Source of the DNA: Burkholderiales bacterium
GTDB taxonomy: Bacteria; Pseudomonadota; Gammaproteobacteria; Burkholderiales; JAHFRG01
Length of the DNA stretch: 64,000 nt
Direction of reading: 5' to 3'
NCBI GenBank assembly: GCA_035543335.1
Contig: DASZZH010000025.1
Location: forward strand, 248,185-312,184
Part shown: piece by piece, positions 51,396 through 60,378 of the stretch
How positions within the stretch are numbered: position 1 is the first letter of the stretch
Layout: every line of letters starts with the position of its first letter
Made by a program: the position numbers and the translations under genes
Notes under the pieces: model-generated
Seen by the model: the letters and a program-made list of their open reading frames with translations, nothing else
Databases searched by the model: none
What the model was told of the DNA's origin: nothing

Positions 51396-52645
51396 GTTGG
51401 GGTGCCGCTCTTTTGCGAATTCGATTTCAATCCAGCGTAGAGCAGCCCGCTTATCCACCCATAAAGCAGGCCTTCGGTGTGGTCTAGGAGCAAAGAGTTG
51501 AAAAGGCAGCCGAACATTATTGCAAGAAGCAAAGCATGCGCGAGACTGCGCTCCAATGAGGTGGGCAGCGCGGCAGCCAAACGCCACTGGCGGTAGAATA
51601 AATAGAGTAAAAACCCCAAACCAAGCAGACCCAAATCGGTGGCGATGAGAAGATACTGATTGTGGGGATTGGTAGTCGGAAGCATGCCAGTGCCTTTTAT
51701 TTTTTCAGCATACGCCTTGGAAAATCCGCCGGTGCCAACACCGAAGACAGGGTGATCGCCGATGATCTCGAGGCTGTTTCTGTACCATTCCATGCGCAAA
51801 CCGACCGAGTTACCAACACTCGCTAATTGATCGGGGTGCCATTGGGATAACTCGCTCGCCGCTTTTGTGATTCGCGAGTGGAAAGTATCCGAACCCAAAT
51901 AGGCTCCGGTAAAAAGCAGGGTACCCAGCATTGCAGCCAGAGCCAGTCCTTTCCATTTCCACATGTCGAAGAAGAAATACACCACCAATAGCGCTAGAAT
52001 TAGATAGCCGGTGCGTCCCTGGACCATGAACAGAACGTTAAATACCGCCAGCATGGAGAAAATACTCCAGAGAATACGGATGCCGGTTCCGGATGCATGA
52101 CGGGCCATTTGTGCGAATAGAAACGCGGCGATCGCCATCAGGATATTATGAGTGATGGAGAGCTTAAAAGTGACCGGATTTAAAGGGTGGGGTAGGCCGG
52201 ACGTTTTGACTGACATAAAAAAATATTCGGGCAGCAGACCCATGCCAATCGCGTAAGAAAACAGCAGAGTCAGGATCAATGCCAGGGCAAATGCCCGCAA
52301 TCCACGGCGCCGTATCCGTTCGTCCTGAAAGCAGGGTATCAGCAGTGCGATGAGCAGCAGTTCTTTATACTTGCTGAGGTAACGCAGGTCATCCCACGGA
52401 TCACTCTCGCCGTAAAACAGCCCTAAGGCCAGCAGCCCAAACAGACCAAGTGACAGTAGCGCCAGCGGATTGTTTTTAATTTGCCGCCATTTCTCTTTAT
52501 AGTCGGCAGCCAATATCCAAAGGGCGACCAGCAGGCCTACCAGAATGCTGTCCAGCGCGGTGGAAACGGGAATGGTGAAGCCAAGCGCAACAGCGACCCA
52601 TTTGGTCAATGTGTCGGCCTTGCCGCTGATGATCCGGTATTCCAT
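51392..52645 (-). CDS. O-antigen ligase (WaaL-like, Wzy_C superfamily)
   Basis: A 417-residue polytopic protein with about ten hydrophobic segments. It has a large periplasmic loop (about residues 270-345) containing the conserved NPHNQYLLIATDLGLLGLGF motif of O-antigen ligases/polymerases. The ligase role is preferred over polymerase because a separate polymerase-like domain occurs in the gene at 61601-63997 and the neighbours here are core glycosyltransferases. Confidence 0.85.
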   Translation of the reverse strand: MEYRIISGKADTLTKWVAVALGFTIPVSTALDSILVGLLVALWILAADYKEKWRQIKNNPLALLSLGLFGLLALGLFYGESDPWDDLRYLSKYKELLLIALLIPCFQDERIRRRGLRAFALALILTLLFSYAIGMGLLPEYFFMSVKTSGLPHPLNPVTFKLSITHNILMAIAAFLFAQMARHASGTGIRILWSIFSMLAVFNVLFMVQGRTGYLILALLVVYFFFDMWKWKGLALAAMLGTLLFTGAYLGSDTFHSRITKAASELSQWHPDQLASVGNSVGLRMEWYRNSLEIIGDHPVFGVGTGGFSKAYAEKIKGTGMLPTTNPHNQYLLIATDLGLLGLGFLLYLFYRQWRLAAALPTSLERSLAHALLLAIMFGCLFNSLLLDHTEGLLYGWISGLLYAGLKSNSQKSGTPT

Positions 52646-52651
52646 TTGGTT

Positions 52652-53443
52652 TTATTTTTCAGCGAATGCGATGAGCGACTTTCTCAGTGACGGAATGGCG
52701 TCTTTGAGCATAGTCCCGACAGTGCGGATTTTTTCCAGCCCCTCTCTATGCCTTCTGGATTTAAGAAATACGATTTCGATATTATTGAAGTTGCCGGCTT
52801 CCAGCAGAATGCGCAATTCGCTTTTGGTGAATTCGCGGTTGTGGCGGTCGGGGTAAAACGACATGCCTTTGTAGGAAACCGGTAGAGCGTAGAGATAATG
52901 CTTTTCGTAATCGTAGGTGATGTTCTTGCCCCGCAGCATACGGCTGCGGTTGCGAAAGCTCACCGCGTTGGGCACATCCACTTCGACAATGCCGCCATGC
53001 CTTAAGACCCTGTGCATCTCCTTCATCGCTTTAAGATGCGAATGAGTGAAATGTTCCAGAACCTGGCAGCATACCACTGCATCAAAATAGCCATCGGCAA
53101 ATGGAATCGGATCCACCTCGACGTTGCATACTTGGAAATGAATTGGTTTTTCCCGATAAACCTCGGGATACCGGGCCGTGTTATCGGCAATATCCAGAGC
53201 GCAGCACTCGTGCCCCAGTTCGTGGAGAAGCGAGAGCAACATGCCATGCCCCGCGCCGACATCGAGGATTTTTTTCGACGCGCGCAGGCGGAAAGCGATG
53301 TCGCAAAACCGGTCTATGCTCCCCTTGAATACATCGTCCAGCGCCGCGTTCCGGGTGTTATACAACCTGCCTTGACTGCGCAATTGAAGCGCGTGCCGGT
53401 AAATTTGCCTTTTCGTCAGATGATGCGGTACCGCGGCAGGCAT
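52652..53443 (-). CDS. Class I SAM-dependent methyltransferase
   Basis: A 263-residue methyltransferase with motif I KILDVGAGHGMLLSLLHELG, the acidic motif CCALDIADNT and DAVVCCQVLEHFTHSHLKAM. The C-terminal region (KSELRILLEAGNFNNIEIVF) is typical of the Methyltransf_11 group. It lies between wbpM-like and ligase genes with 5-6 base gaps. The target, presumably an O-antigen or lipid-linked sugar, is not deducible. Confidence 0.87.
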   Translation of the reverse strand: MPAAVPHHLTKRQIYRHALQLRSQGRLYNTRNAALDDVFKGSIDRFCDIAFRLRASKKILDVGAGHGMLLSLLHELGHECCALDIADNTARYPEVYREKPIHFQVCNVEVDPIPFADGYFDAVVCCQVLEHFTHSHLKAMKEMHRVLRHGGIVEVDVPNAVSFRNRSRMLRGKNITYDYEKHYLYALPVSYKGMSFYPDRHNREFTKSELRILLEAGNFNNIEIVFLKSRRHREGLEKIRTVGTMLKDAIPSLRKSLIAFAEK

Positions 53444-53448
53444 GGTGG

Positions 53449-55314
53449 CTACGCGAGTTTTTGCTGATAATTCCGGGCATCACTTTGTGCGGCGGCATAC
53501 TCCGGCACCCATTTGAGCAAATCCGCTTTTACCTGTTCGTCTCTTAAAGGCTGAGCCTGGTCGAGCCAAATCAGCGCGTCCGCGAGCCATTGCACATCCA
53601 TCTGTCTCGCGCGGGCAATGCGCAGCTTGGGATGCGGGGTCGGCAAGGTATTTTCATCGTTGGCCAGCAGCTCTTCATAGAGTTTTTCTCCCGGGCGCAA
53701 GCCGGTAAACACGATTTTGATTTCGTCTTCGCTGAAACCGGAAAGACGGATCAAATCTTTGGCGAGCTCGGCGATTTTCACCGGTTCGCCCATGTCCATG
53801 ACAAAAATTTCGCCGCCCTTTCCCATCAGGCCCGCCTGCAGCACCAGCTGCGCGGCTTCGGGAATGGACATGAAGTAACGAATGATTTCCGGATGCGTGA
53901 CGGTCACCGGCCCGCCTTTCTCGATCTGCTCGCGGAATTTGGGAATCACGCTGCCGGCGCTGCCCAGCACATTGCCGAAGCGCACCATCACAAAGCGCGT
54001 CGCCGAATCGGGCTGCAGCGCCTGGCAGATCATTTCCGCGAGCCGCTTGCTTGCGCCCATGACATTGGTGGGATTGACCGCCTTGTCGGTAGAAACCAGC
54101 ACAAATTTTTCCGCGTGGTGATTGGCTGCCGCATGCGACAAGACATAAGTTCCCAGGGCATTGTTAAGCACCGCCTCCCAGGCGTTTTGCGCTTCCATCA
54201 GCGGCACGTGTTTATAGGCGGCGGCGTGGAACACGATGGAAGGAAGGTATTGCGCCAGCACCTGGTCTACCCGCGAGCGGCTCTTCACATCGCCGATGAC
54301 GCAGACAACCGCGGTATCCGGAAAATCGCTTAGAAACTCCTGCTCAATGCGGTACAGCGCGAATTCGTTGAGTTCGAACAGCACCAACCGTTGCGGCTTG
54401 AACCGGGCGATCTGACGGCACAGTTCCGACCCGATCGAGCCGCCCGCGCCGCTGACCATGATGGTTTTGCCGGCAAACAGCTCCTTAAGTCCCGCGTTGT
54501 CCAGCACCACCGGATCGCGGCCCAGCAAATCGTCAAGCTCCACCTGGCGGATTTGCGAAACGGTGACTTTACCGCTCAGTAAATCGTCGAACGAAGGCAC
54601 GGTCAGGGCTTTCACTCCGGCATTCACACAGACACTCATCGCTCGGTGTCGCATCTCGTGTGCAACGGAAGGCATGGCGATGATGGCGTGCTGGATTTGC
54701 ATTTTTTGCGCGTGATCCGCGAGCTCGTCTATCCGCCCCAGCACTTTCACGCCGTGCAAAAGTCTGCCGTGCTTTTTGGGATTGTCATCCAGAAAGCCCA
54801 CCACCCGCCATTCGCGGCTGCGGGCGAGATCCTTGACCAGGCTCGCGGCGGCGTCGCCAGCACCGAGGACGATTACCGGCTTGGCTTGCAAGTTGGCAAG
54901 GCTATACAGCCGACGCTCTTTCCATAGCCGGTAGGCAATGCGGCTGCCGCACATGATGAGGAAAAGCAGTATCGGATCCAGCACCACCACCGAGCGCGGA
55001 ACCAAAGCCGGAATGCGCAACATCAAGAGCACAAGCGGAGCGGCCATTGCCGCCGACGCAACCGCAAGGAAGATGCGTTTCAGATCGGGTAGGCTGGCGT
55101 AGCGCCAGATGCCCCGGTAAAGGCCAAACCACAAAAAAATGAGCGCCTGCGACAGCATAACCCATGGCAGTGTCTGCCACATGCTTCGCAGTTGAGGATG
55201 CTCGAAATCCATGTTGAAGCGCAGCCAATAGGCGAGACACCACGCGAGAGCTACCGCGACCAGGTCGTGGCCAAAGGCAAGCGAAGCACGGAGATTAAAC
55301 CTAAGCGGAAACAT
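53449..55314 (-). CDS. wbpM: WbpM/PglF/CapD-like membrane NDP-sugar 4,6-dehydratase
   Basis: Converts UDP-GlcNAc to UDP-4-keto-6-deoxy-GlcNAc. The 621-residue protein has four N-terminal transmembrane helices (residues 1-130), a CoA-binding-like Rossmann domain (VIVLGAGDAAASLVKDLARS), and a C-terminal SDR domain with MVSGAGGSIGSELCRQIARF and STDKAVNPTNVMGASKRLAE. The catalytic tyrosine is replaced by methionine, as in WbpM. The start overlaps the wbpL-like stop by 14 bases. Confidence 0.93.
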   Translation of the reverse strand: MFPLRFNLRASLAFGHDLVAVALAWCLAYWLRFNMDFEHPQLRSMWQTLPWVMLSQALIFLWFGLYRGIWRYASLPDLKRIFLAVASAAMAAPLVLLMLRIPALVPRSVVVLDPILLFLIMCGSRIAYRLWKERRLYSLANLQAKPVIVLGAGDAAASLVKDLARSREWRVVGFLDDNPKKHGRLLHGVKVLGRIDELADHAQKMQIQHAIIAMPSVAHEMRHRAMSVCVNAGVKALTVPSFDDLLSGKVTVSQIRQVELDDLLGRDPVVLDNAGLKELFAGKTIMVSGAGGSIGSELCRQIARFKPQRLVLFELNEFALYRIEQEFLSDFPDTAVVCVIGDVKSRSRVDQVLAQYLPSIVFHAAAYKHVPLMEAQNAWEAVLNNALGTYVLSHAAANHHAEKFVLVSTDKAVNPTNVMGASKRLAEMICQALQPDSATRFVMVRFGNVLGSAGSVIPKFREQIEKGGPVTVTHPEIIRYFMSIPEAAQLVLQAGLMGKGGEIFVMDMGEPVKIAELAKDLIRLSGFSEDEIKIVFTGLRPGEKLYEELLANDENTLPTPHPKLRIARARQMDVQWLADALIWLDQAQPLRDEQVKADLLKWVPEYAAAQSDARNYQQKLA

Positions 55315-56287
55315 AGTTGCCGGAATGTCTTTTCCAGTACCGGTCGAAAATAATCATGCCGAGTGTGTAAGCCGCACTCCAGCCGGCAACCAAAATAATT
55401 TGAGTGAACTCATCTTTGCCGATAGCCCACAGGGCGGACAAACCGGTAGCGAGCATCAGAGCATATTCAAACCAGGCGGTTTTGCGATGTCCCCAGCCGA
55501 TTTGCACCAGCCGCTGGTAATAATGCTCGCGATGCGCCTGCCAGATTTTTTCCCGCTTCAGCGCGCGCTTTAGCAACGTGACGCTGGCATCAACAATAAA
55601 AGGCGAAAAAATCAGCAGCGGGAACCATATTGGCCAATTGTTTTGCAGATATCCGGTGATGCCCAGTGCCGCCGCCAGAAAGCCGAGCGGAATCGAACCT
55701 GCATCGCCCATGAAAATCCGCGCAGGATGAAAGTTGAACAACAAAAAAGCCAGCGCGGCGGCGGCAATCGAAAAATTAATCAAGGCAAAAGCTTCGTTGC
55801 CGGCAAGCCAGGAAGCCAGCCCGTAAAAGCCGAAGCCGAACACCGCCATCCCTCCCGCAAGCCCATCCGAGCCATCCATGAAATTATACAGGTTGGTCAT
55901 CCAGGCCGTGGCAAGAATGAACAGCGGCAGTAACAGAACGCCGCCTGCGTCTGACCACAATACTGCGGCGATGGCCGCAGCCAGGAAATGCGTCGGCAGC
56001 CGCCAGACCGGGGAGATGCCGTGGATATCGTCGAGCAGCGATATGGCGATTAACAGGGCCGGCGCGAGCCAGAGCGGCCATGGCGGCAATAACAAAATCC
56101 ACGCAATGAAGACGCCAGTCATCAATCCCAAGCCCCCGCTGCGCGGCACCGGCGTATTGTGCAAGGAACGCGGGTTCGGACGATCAAGCACAATTCGCGA
56201 CAGGCCGCCCTTGACCAGCCACCGCAGCACCACAAACGCCGCAACGAACGAGATGAGCGGCGTCAAATAAAGATGATCCATAGTCAT
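55301..56287 (-). CDS. WbpL/WecA-like polyisoprenyl-phosphate sugar-1-phosphate transferase
   Basis: Initiates O-antigen assembly by moving a sugar-1-phosphate from UDP to undecaprenyl phosphate. The 328-residue, roughly ten-helix protein has LDRPNPRSLHNTPVPRSGGL, the Asp pair SLLDDIHG, and NLYNFMDGSDGLAGGMAVFG with the cytoplasmic HIH-type region WQAHREHYYQRLVQ. ATG 56287 overlaps the epimerase stop by ATGA; ATG 56281 is also possible. Linkage to wbpM-like and epimerase genes suggests UDP-D-FucNAc or UDP-QuiNAc as donor. Confidence 0.92.
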   Translation of the reverse strand: MTMDHLYLTPLISFVAAFVVLRWLVKGGLSRIVLDRPNPRSLHNTPVPRSGGLGLMTGVFIAWILLLPPWPLWLAPALLIAISLLDDIHGISPVWRLPTHFLAAAIAAVLWSDAGGVLLLPLFILATAWMTNLYNFMDGSDGLAGGMAVFGFGFYGLASWLAGNEAFALINFSIAAAALAFLLFNFHPARIFMGDAGSIPLGFLAAALGITGYLQNNWPIWFPLLIFSPFIVDASVTLLKRALKREKIWQAHREHYYQRLVQIGWGHRKTAWFEYALMLATGLSALWAIGKDEFTQIILVAGWSAAYTLGMIIFDRYWKRHSGNYVSA

Positions 56288-57261
56288 GAGGCGGCCACCT
56301 CGGGATCGGAAAGAAACCATCGTGCGGTTTCCTCCAACCCCCGGGTTACCGGATAACGAGGCTTCCAGCCGAGCTCCTGGCAGATTTTCGAGGTATCCAC
56401 TTGCAGCGAGTCCAGCAAACTGACGGCCTCGTTGGATTTGCCGATGAGCCCCGCTCCTATGCGCAGCAGCGCCGGCGGCAAAGGCCACAACCGGGCCGGG
56501 CGGCCTAATGCGCGCGCGATCCGCACAATCAAATCAGGGCTGGAAACATCTTCGCTTTTGCTTAAGAGATAAGTTCCTCCCGCCGCTTGCGGATGAGTCA
56601 TGCAGGTTAATATGGCATCGACGAGGTTCCCAAGAAAAATGAGGCTCTTGCGGTTGTTTACCGAGGCGAGAGGAAGAGGGATACCCTTTGCGACGGCTTG
56701 CAGCAGACGCAGAAAATTTCCCTTTACGCCAGCCCCATAAACCAAGGGCGGCCGCAGAATCACCACTTCCAATCCTGTTTCGGCGGCAACGCGTTTGAGC
56801 GCCTGCTCCGCTTCCCATTTGGACACGGCATAAGCATCCTGAGGCGCCGGGGTATCCGCTTCGGTGAAAGGATGATCCACGCTTTCTTCACCGTTGATCT
56901 TCATTGTACTCAAGAAAACCCGGCGCTTCACTCCCGTTTGCGCTGCCATGCGCCCAAGCCGCTCGGTGGCGTGGGTGTTCACCTGGCGAAATTCCAAGAA
57001 GGAATCCTCGGCGGTTTCCTTCATGATGTGTACGCGTGCCGCCAAGTGCACGATGACGTCTATTCCATGTAACGCTGCTTGCCAATCGGTGCCGGGTCCG
57101 AGTGAGTCAACACTGCAGGGAGTGACGCCGAAAGGCAGGTTGGATACGTTTTGTGAGACGGAGCGAATCGTGCCCTTCACTTGCCAGCCGCCAACGAGCA
57201 ATTGCTTGCACGCGGCTTGGCCGATAAAGCCCGTCGCGCCGGTGATCAGGGCGGTAGGCAT
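56284..57261 (-). CDS. NAD-dependent epimerase/4-keto reductase (WbpV/WbpK/WbjF-like)
   Basis: A 325-residue extended SDR. It has the nucleotide motif ITGATGFIGQAACKQLLVGG, the catalytic YAVSKWEAEQAL (Tyr-x3-Lys), and RPPLVYGAGVKGNFLRLLQA. In Pseudomonas O-antigen loci, the enzyme encoded immediately before WbpL reduces UDP-4-keto-6-deoxy-GlcNAc, made by WbpM, to the initiating sugar. The same gene order here supports that role rather than a plain GalE. Confidence 0.88.
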   Translation of the reverse strand: MPTALITGATGFIGQAACKQLLVGGWQVKGTIRSVSQNVSNLPFGVTPCSVDSLGPGTDWQAALHGIDVIVHLAARVHIMKETAEDSFLEFRQVNTHATERLGRMAAQTGVKRRVFLSTMKINGEESVDHPFTEADTPAPQDAYAVSKWEAEQALKRVAAETGLEVVILRPPLVYGAGVKGNFLRLLQAVAKGIPLPLASVNNRKSLIFLGNLVDAILTCMTHPQAAGGTYLLSKSEDVSSPDLIVRIARALGRPARLWPLPPALLRIGAGLIGKSNEAVSLLDSLQVDTSKICQELGWKPRYPVTRGLEETARWFLSDPEVAAS

Positions 57262-57273
57262 CTCCCGGCTGGA

Positions 57274-58437
57274 TCATTTCCGCCACACGGTGCGGTTGAC
57301 GTAGCCCGTGTAGCTTAGGATGATGCGCAATACCTTTTTGGAAACGTTGTCTGCCTCGTAATCCTGAACCAGGCGGAACTGCCTGCCGGTCGCGGAATGA
57401 TGACGGGTCGCCACTTCGATGGCTTCAATAACATCGGCCGGTTTCAGCCCGCACATGATGAGAGTGCCTTCATCCATGCCCTCCGGCCGTTCATGGGCTT
57501 GGCGAATGATGACGGCGGGGAAATTCAGGATCGACGATTCTTCGGTGATGGTGCCGCTGTCTGAGAGGACGCAAAAGGCATTCATCTGCAATTTGATGTA
57601 GTCGAGGAATCCCAGTGGCTTGAGAAACCTCACGTCTTTGGGCTTTTTTGCTGAAGGCAGACTTTCGAGTTTTTTCATGGTGCGCGGGTGGGTGGAGACG
57701 ATAACGGGCAGGTTGTATGTACCGGAAACGGCGTTGAGCGTTTCCAGCAAATCCTTGAAGTTGGTCGCGCTGTCGATATTTTCCTCGCGGTGCGCGCTGA
57801 CCACGAAATATTTGCGTGGCTTTACTTTCAGCCGGGAAAGAACGGCGGATTTTTGAATTCGCGGCATATAGTGCTGCAGAATTTCTTTCATCGGCGAACC
57901 GGTTTTGATCACCATTTCAGGCTTTATTCCCTCTGCCAGGAGGTAGCGGCGCGCATGCTCGGTGTAAGGCAAGTTGATATCGCTGACATGATCGACAATT
58001 TTGCGGTTGATTTCCTCCGGCACGCGCTGATCGAAGCAGCGGTTTCCCGCCTCCATGTGGAAAATCGGAATCTTCAGCCGTTTCGCCGATATGGCCGCTA
58101 GGCAACTGTTGGTATCGCCGAGCAACAGCAAGGCATCAGGCTTTTCTTTGGCCATTACCTCGTGGGATTTGGCGATAACGTTGCCTATGGTATGAGCCGG
58201 GGATTTGCCGGCGCAGTCGAGGAAATAATCAGGTTTCCGGATTTGCAGTTGTTCGAAGAAAATAATGTTCAGCTCGTAATCGTAATTCTGGCCGGTGTGC
58301 ACCAGCACGTGCCGGGTATGACGGTCGAGTTCGGGGATCACCCGAGAAAGCTTGATGAGTTCGGGCCGAGTGCCAACGATGGTCATGACTTTAGTCGGCA
58401 TAGCCACTTTTGTCCTCATTGATCCTTGCGGCGTCAT
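57274..58437 (-). CDS. fnlC: FnlC/WbjD-like UDP-N-acetyl sugar 2-epimerase
   Basis: A non-hydrolysing 2-epimerase of the WecB superfamily, 387 residues from ATG 58437. Motifs are MTIVGTRPELIKLSRVIPEL, LVHTGQNYDYELN, GDTNSCLAA, HMEAGNRCFDQRVPEEINRK and SDSGTITEESSILNFPAVII. Sitting directly after fnlA and the fnlB-like gene, it likely performs the last step to UDP-L-FucNAc rather than making ManNAc. In-frame ATGs at 58419 and 58401 are alternative starts; the last would give the family-typical MPTKVMTIVGTRPE. Confidence 0.9.
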   Translation of the reverse strand: MTPQGSMRTKVAMPTKVMTIVGTRPELIKLSRVIPELDRHTRHVLVHTGQNYDYELNIIFFEQLQIRKPDYFLDCAGKSPAHTIGNVIAKSHEVMAKEKPDALLLLGDTNSCLAAISAKRLKIPIFHMEAGNRCFDQRVPEEINRKIVDHVSDINLPYTEHARRYLLAEGIKPEMVIKTGSPMKEILQHYMPRIQKSAVLSRLKVKPRKYFVVSAHREENIDSATNFKDLLETLNAVSGTYNLPVIVSTHPRTMKKLESLPSAKKPKDVRFLKPLGFLDYIKLQMNAFCVLSDSGTITEESSILNFPAVIIRQAHERPEGMDEGTLIMCGLKPADVIEAIEVATRHHSATGRQFRLVQDYEADNVSKKVLRIILSYTGYVNRTVWRK

Positions 58438-58447
58438 GATGCCGGCC

Positions 58448-59515
58448 TCAGCGCAGCAGTTCTACGCCGGTGGACAAATCGACATCTTCTATCATCAGGC
58501 GGTTTTTCTTCAGCAGCGCCATCGTGCTTGGCAAGTCCAGCACCGCATCAGCGGAACTGTACTCCTTGACGAGCGCATTGGGTTCCTTCGCGGCCTTATC
58601 GGAAAGCTCCGGTAGCATAGGGCGGATGGCGTAATAATCACCGCGCTTTACACAATGGTTCGCTTCTTCTTCGGAAACCATGATTTCGTGCATTTTCTCG
58701 CCGGGGCGGATGCCAATAACTTTTATTTCAATCTTGCGGTCGCCAATCAACGTCTTGGCGATGTTCATGACGGTGGCCGAAGGTGCGTCCGGAACATAGG
58801 TCTCCCCTCTCTTCGCCTCTTTCAATGCGGTAAATACGGTATTCACCGCCTGGTCGAGGCTTAACAGAAAGCGCGTCATGCCCGGCACCGTGATCGTCAC
58901 CGGCCCGCCGTTTCTAATCTGGCTGTGAAAAAGAGGAATGACTGAGCCGCGTGAGGCGAGCACGTTGCCATAGCGGACACAAATGAAACGGGTTCCGGGG
59001 TTGAGGATATTGGCGGAGGTGAAAATCCGCTCCTGCAGCGATTTGGTCATGCCCATGACGTTGACCGGCTTGCATGCCTTATCGGTGCTGATACCGATGA
59101 CAGTTTGCACGGGATAGCTGTTTTCCCCGATGGCGCGGACGATGTTGTAGGCGCCGATGCAATTGGTCATGATGGCCTGGGTTGGAAAATATTCGCATGT
59201 CGGCACTTGCTTGAGTGCCGCCGCGTTGACCACGATGTCGGCGCTTTTTACCGCCGAGCATACTTCATCATAGTTGCGCACATCCCCGATCCTGAACTCG
59301 AGGACATTTATAAAGTTGTTGTAAATGACCTCGTCGGTGGTGGCGGTTTTGTGCAGATACGACAGCCGCATCTCATGCTGCTTGGCCTCGTCCCTGGAAA
59401 AAACGATGACTTTTTTCGGCGTGCCCAGCTCGCCCGAGAGCGCGCGGTGCACGAAGGTTTTGCCCATCGAACCAGTGCCGCCGGTCACCAGAATGATTTT
59501 ATTTGCAAACATCAT
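58448..59515 (-). CDS. fnlA: FnlA/WbjB/CapE-like UDP-GlcNAc 4,6-dehydratase/5-epimerase
   Basis: First enzyme of the UDP-L-FucNAc pathway. The 355-residue soluble SDR has ILVTGGTGSMGKTFVHRALS, NAAALKQVPTCEYFP and GISTDKACKPVNVMGMTKSL, with the Met-x3-Lys variant of the active site. The C-terminal extension with KVIGIRPGEKMHEIMVSEEE is typical of CapE/WbjB. The start overlaps the preceding gene by ATGA. Confidence 0.93.
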   Translation of the reverse strand: MMFANKIILVTGGTGSMGKTFVHRALSGELGTPKKVIVFSRDEAKQHEMRLSYLHKTATTDEVIYNNFINVLEFRIGDVRNYDEVCSAVKSADIVVNAAALKQVPTCEYFPTQAIMTNCIGAYNIVRAIGENSYPVQTVIGISTDKACKPVNVMGMTKSLQERIFTSANILNPGTRFICVRYGNVLASRGSVIPLFHSQIRNGGPVTITVPGMTRFLLSLDQAVNTVFTALKEAKRGETYVPDAPSATVMNIAKTLIGDRKIEIKVIGIRPGEKMHEIMVSEEEANHCVKRGDYYAIRPMLPELSDKAAKEPNALVKEYSSADAVLDLPSTMALLKKNRLMIEDVDLSTGVELLR

Positions 59516-60378
59516 TTAGCTCTTCCCAAATAATCTTGTGCCAGCTCGTCTGTCATGACTTCCCAGCTTGGTGGATTATACTTAAATTCCGAGCGGAATT
59601 TCGTGGAATCAAGGCTGCGGTCGCACTTGAATTCCCCGTCGGGGATGATTTCAGTCTCCAGACGCATTTTCCTTTTAATCATCAGCAGCAAATCGTATTT
59701 GCTAATGGGCTCGCTGGAAACGTGGTAAAGCCCCGAGGCGCGGGGATAATCGGTTATGATTTTTTCCATGATGCGTGCCAGCTCCAGGGTTGTAAACCCC
59801 GAGAAAACGGCGTGGGTAAAACCGCGCACGGTGCCGCGCTGCGCCAGAAACCACTCGAGCAGGCCGGTTTTGTAAATGAGTTCTCTGCCGATAATCGAGG
59901 TGCGCAAGGTAAGGCAGTGTGGCTCATGTACTTCCCCCAGAAATTTGCTCCTGCCGTACAAATCCTCGGCGTCAGAAGCGTCGGATTCACGGTAACCGCC
60001 CTTTCTTCCCGAAAACACGCAATCGGTGCTCATGTGAATAAGCCTGGCCCCGACTTGCTCGCACAGCATGGCCAGCCGGTGCGGCAGCAGGGAATTGATT
60101 TCCAGGCTGGGGATGACTTCCTTTGCCTCCGTTCTTTGCTTGATAATGCCAGCGGCATTAACGATAACTTGAGGTTGGAAATCCTTTACCGCCTCGGCAA
60201 GCGGCTTGATTGAGCTGAGTTCGATTCCCGGATAGGCATTTTTTGCATTAAACAGCCCGAACGCCGAGTATTCGGTCCGCTTACCGCGCAAGGTCACGCA
60301 CGCATCGTGAGCATGCGACAGTTGTTTAAGCAACCGGTGGCCCAGCATGCCGGTCCCGCCCAAAATCAGGATACGCAT
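59512..60378 (-). CDS. RmlD-like SDR sugar reductase (FnlB/WbjC position)
   Basis: A 288-residue RmlD-superfamily reductase: MRILILGGTGMLGHRLLKQL, VIVNAAGIIKQRTEA, HMSTDCVFSGRKGGYRESDA and the catalytic LYGRSKFLGE. It is shorter than CapF/WbjC, which carry a C-terminal cupin that is absent here, so it resembles the single-domain reductase seen in other FucNAc loci. ATG 60378 overlaps the preceding glycosyltransferase by 13 bases. The role, reducing the 4-keto intermediate toward UDP-L-FucNAc, is inferred from neighbours. Confidence 0.85.
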   Translation of the reverse strand: MRILILGGTGMLGHRLLKQLSHAHDACVTLRGKRTEYSAFGLFNAKNAYPGIELSSIKPLAEAVKDFQPQVIVNAAGIIKQRTEAKEVIPSLEINSLLPHRLAMLCEQVGARLIHMSTDCVFSGRKGGYRESDASDAEDLYGRSKFLGEVHEPHCLTLRTSIIGRELIYKTGLLEWFLAQRGTVRGFTHAVFSGFTTLELARIMEKIITDYPRASGLYHVSSEPISKYDLLLMIKRKMRLETEIIPDGEFKCDRSLDSTKFRSEFKYNPPSWEVMTDELAQDYLGRAK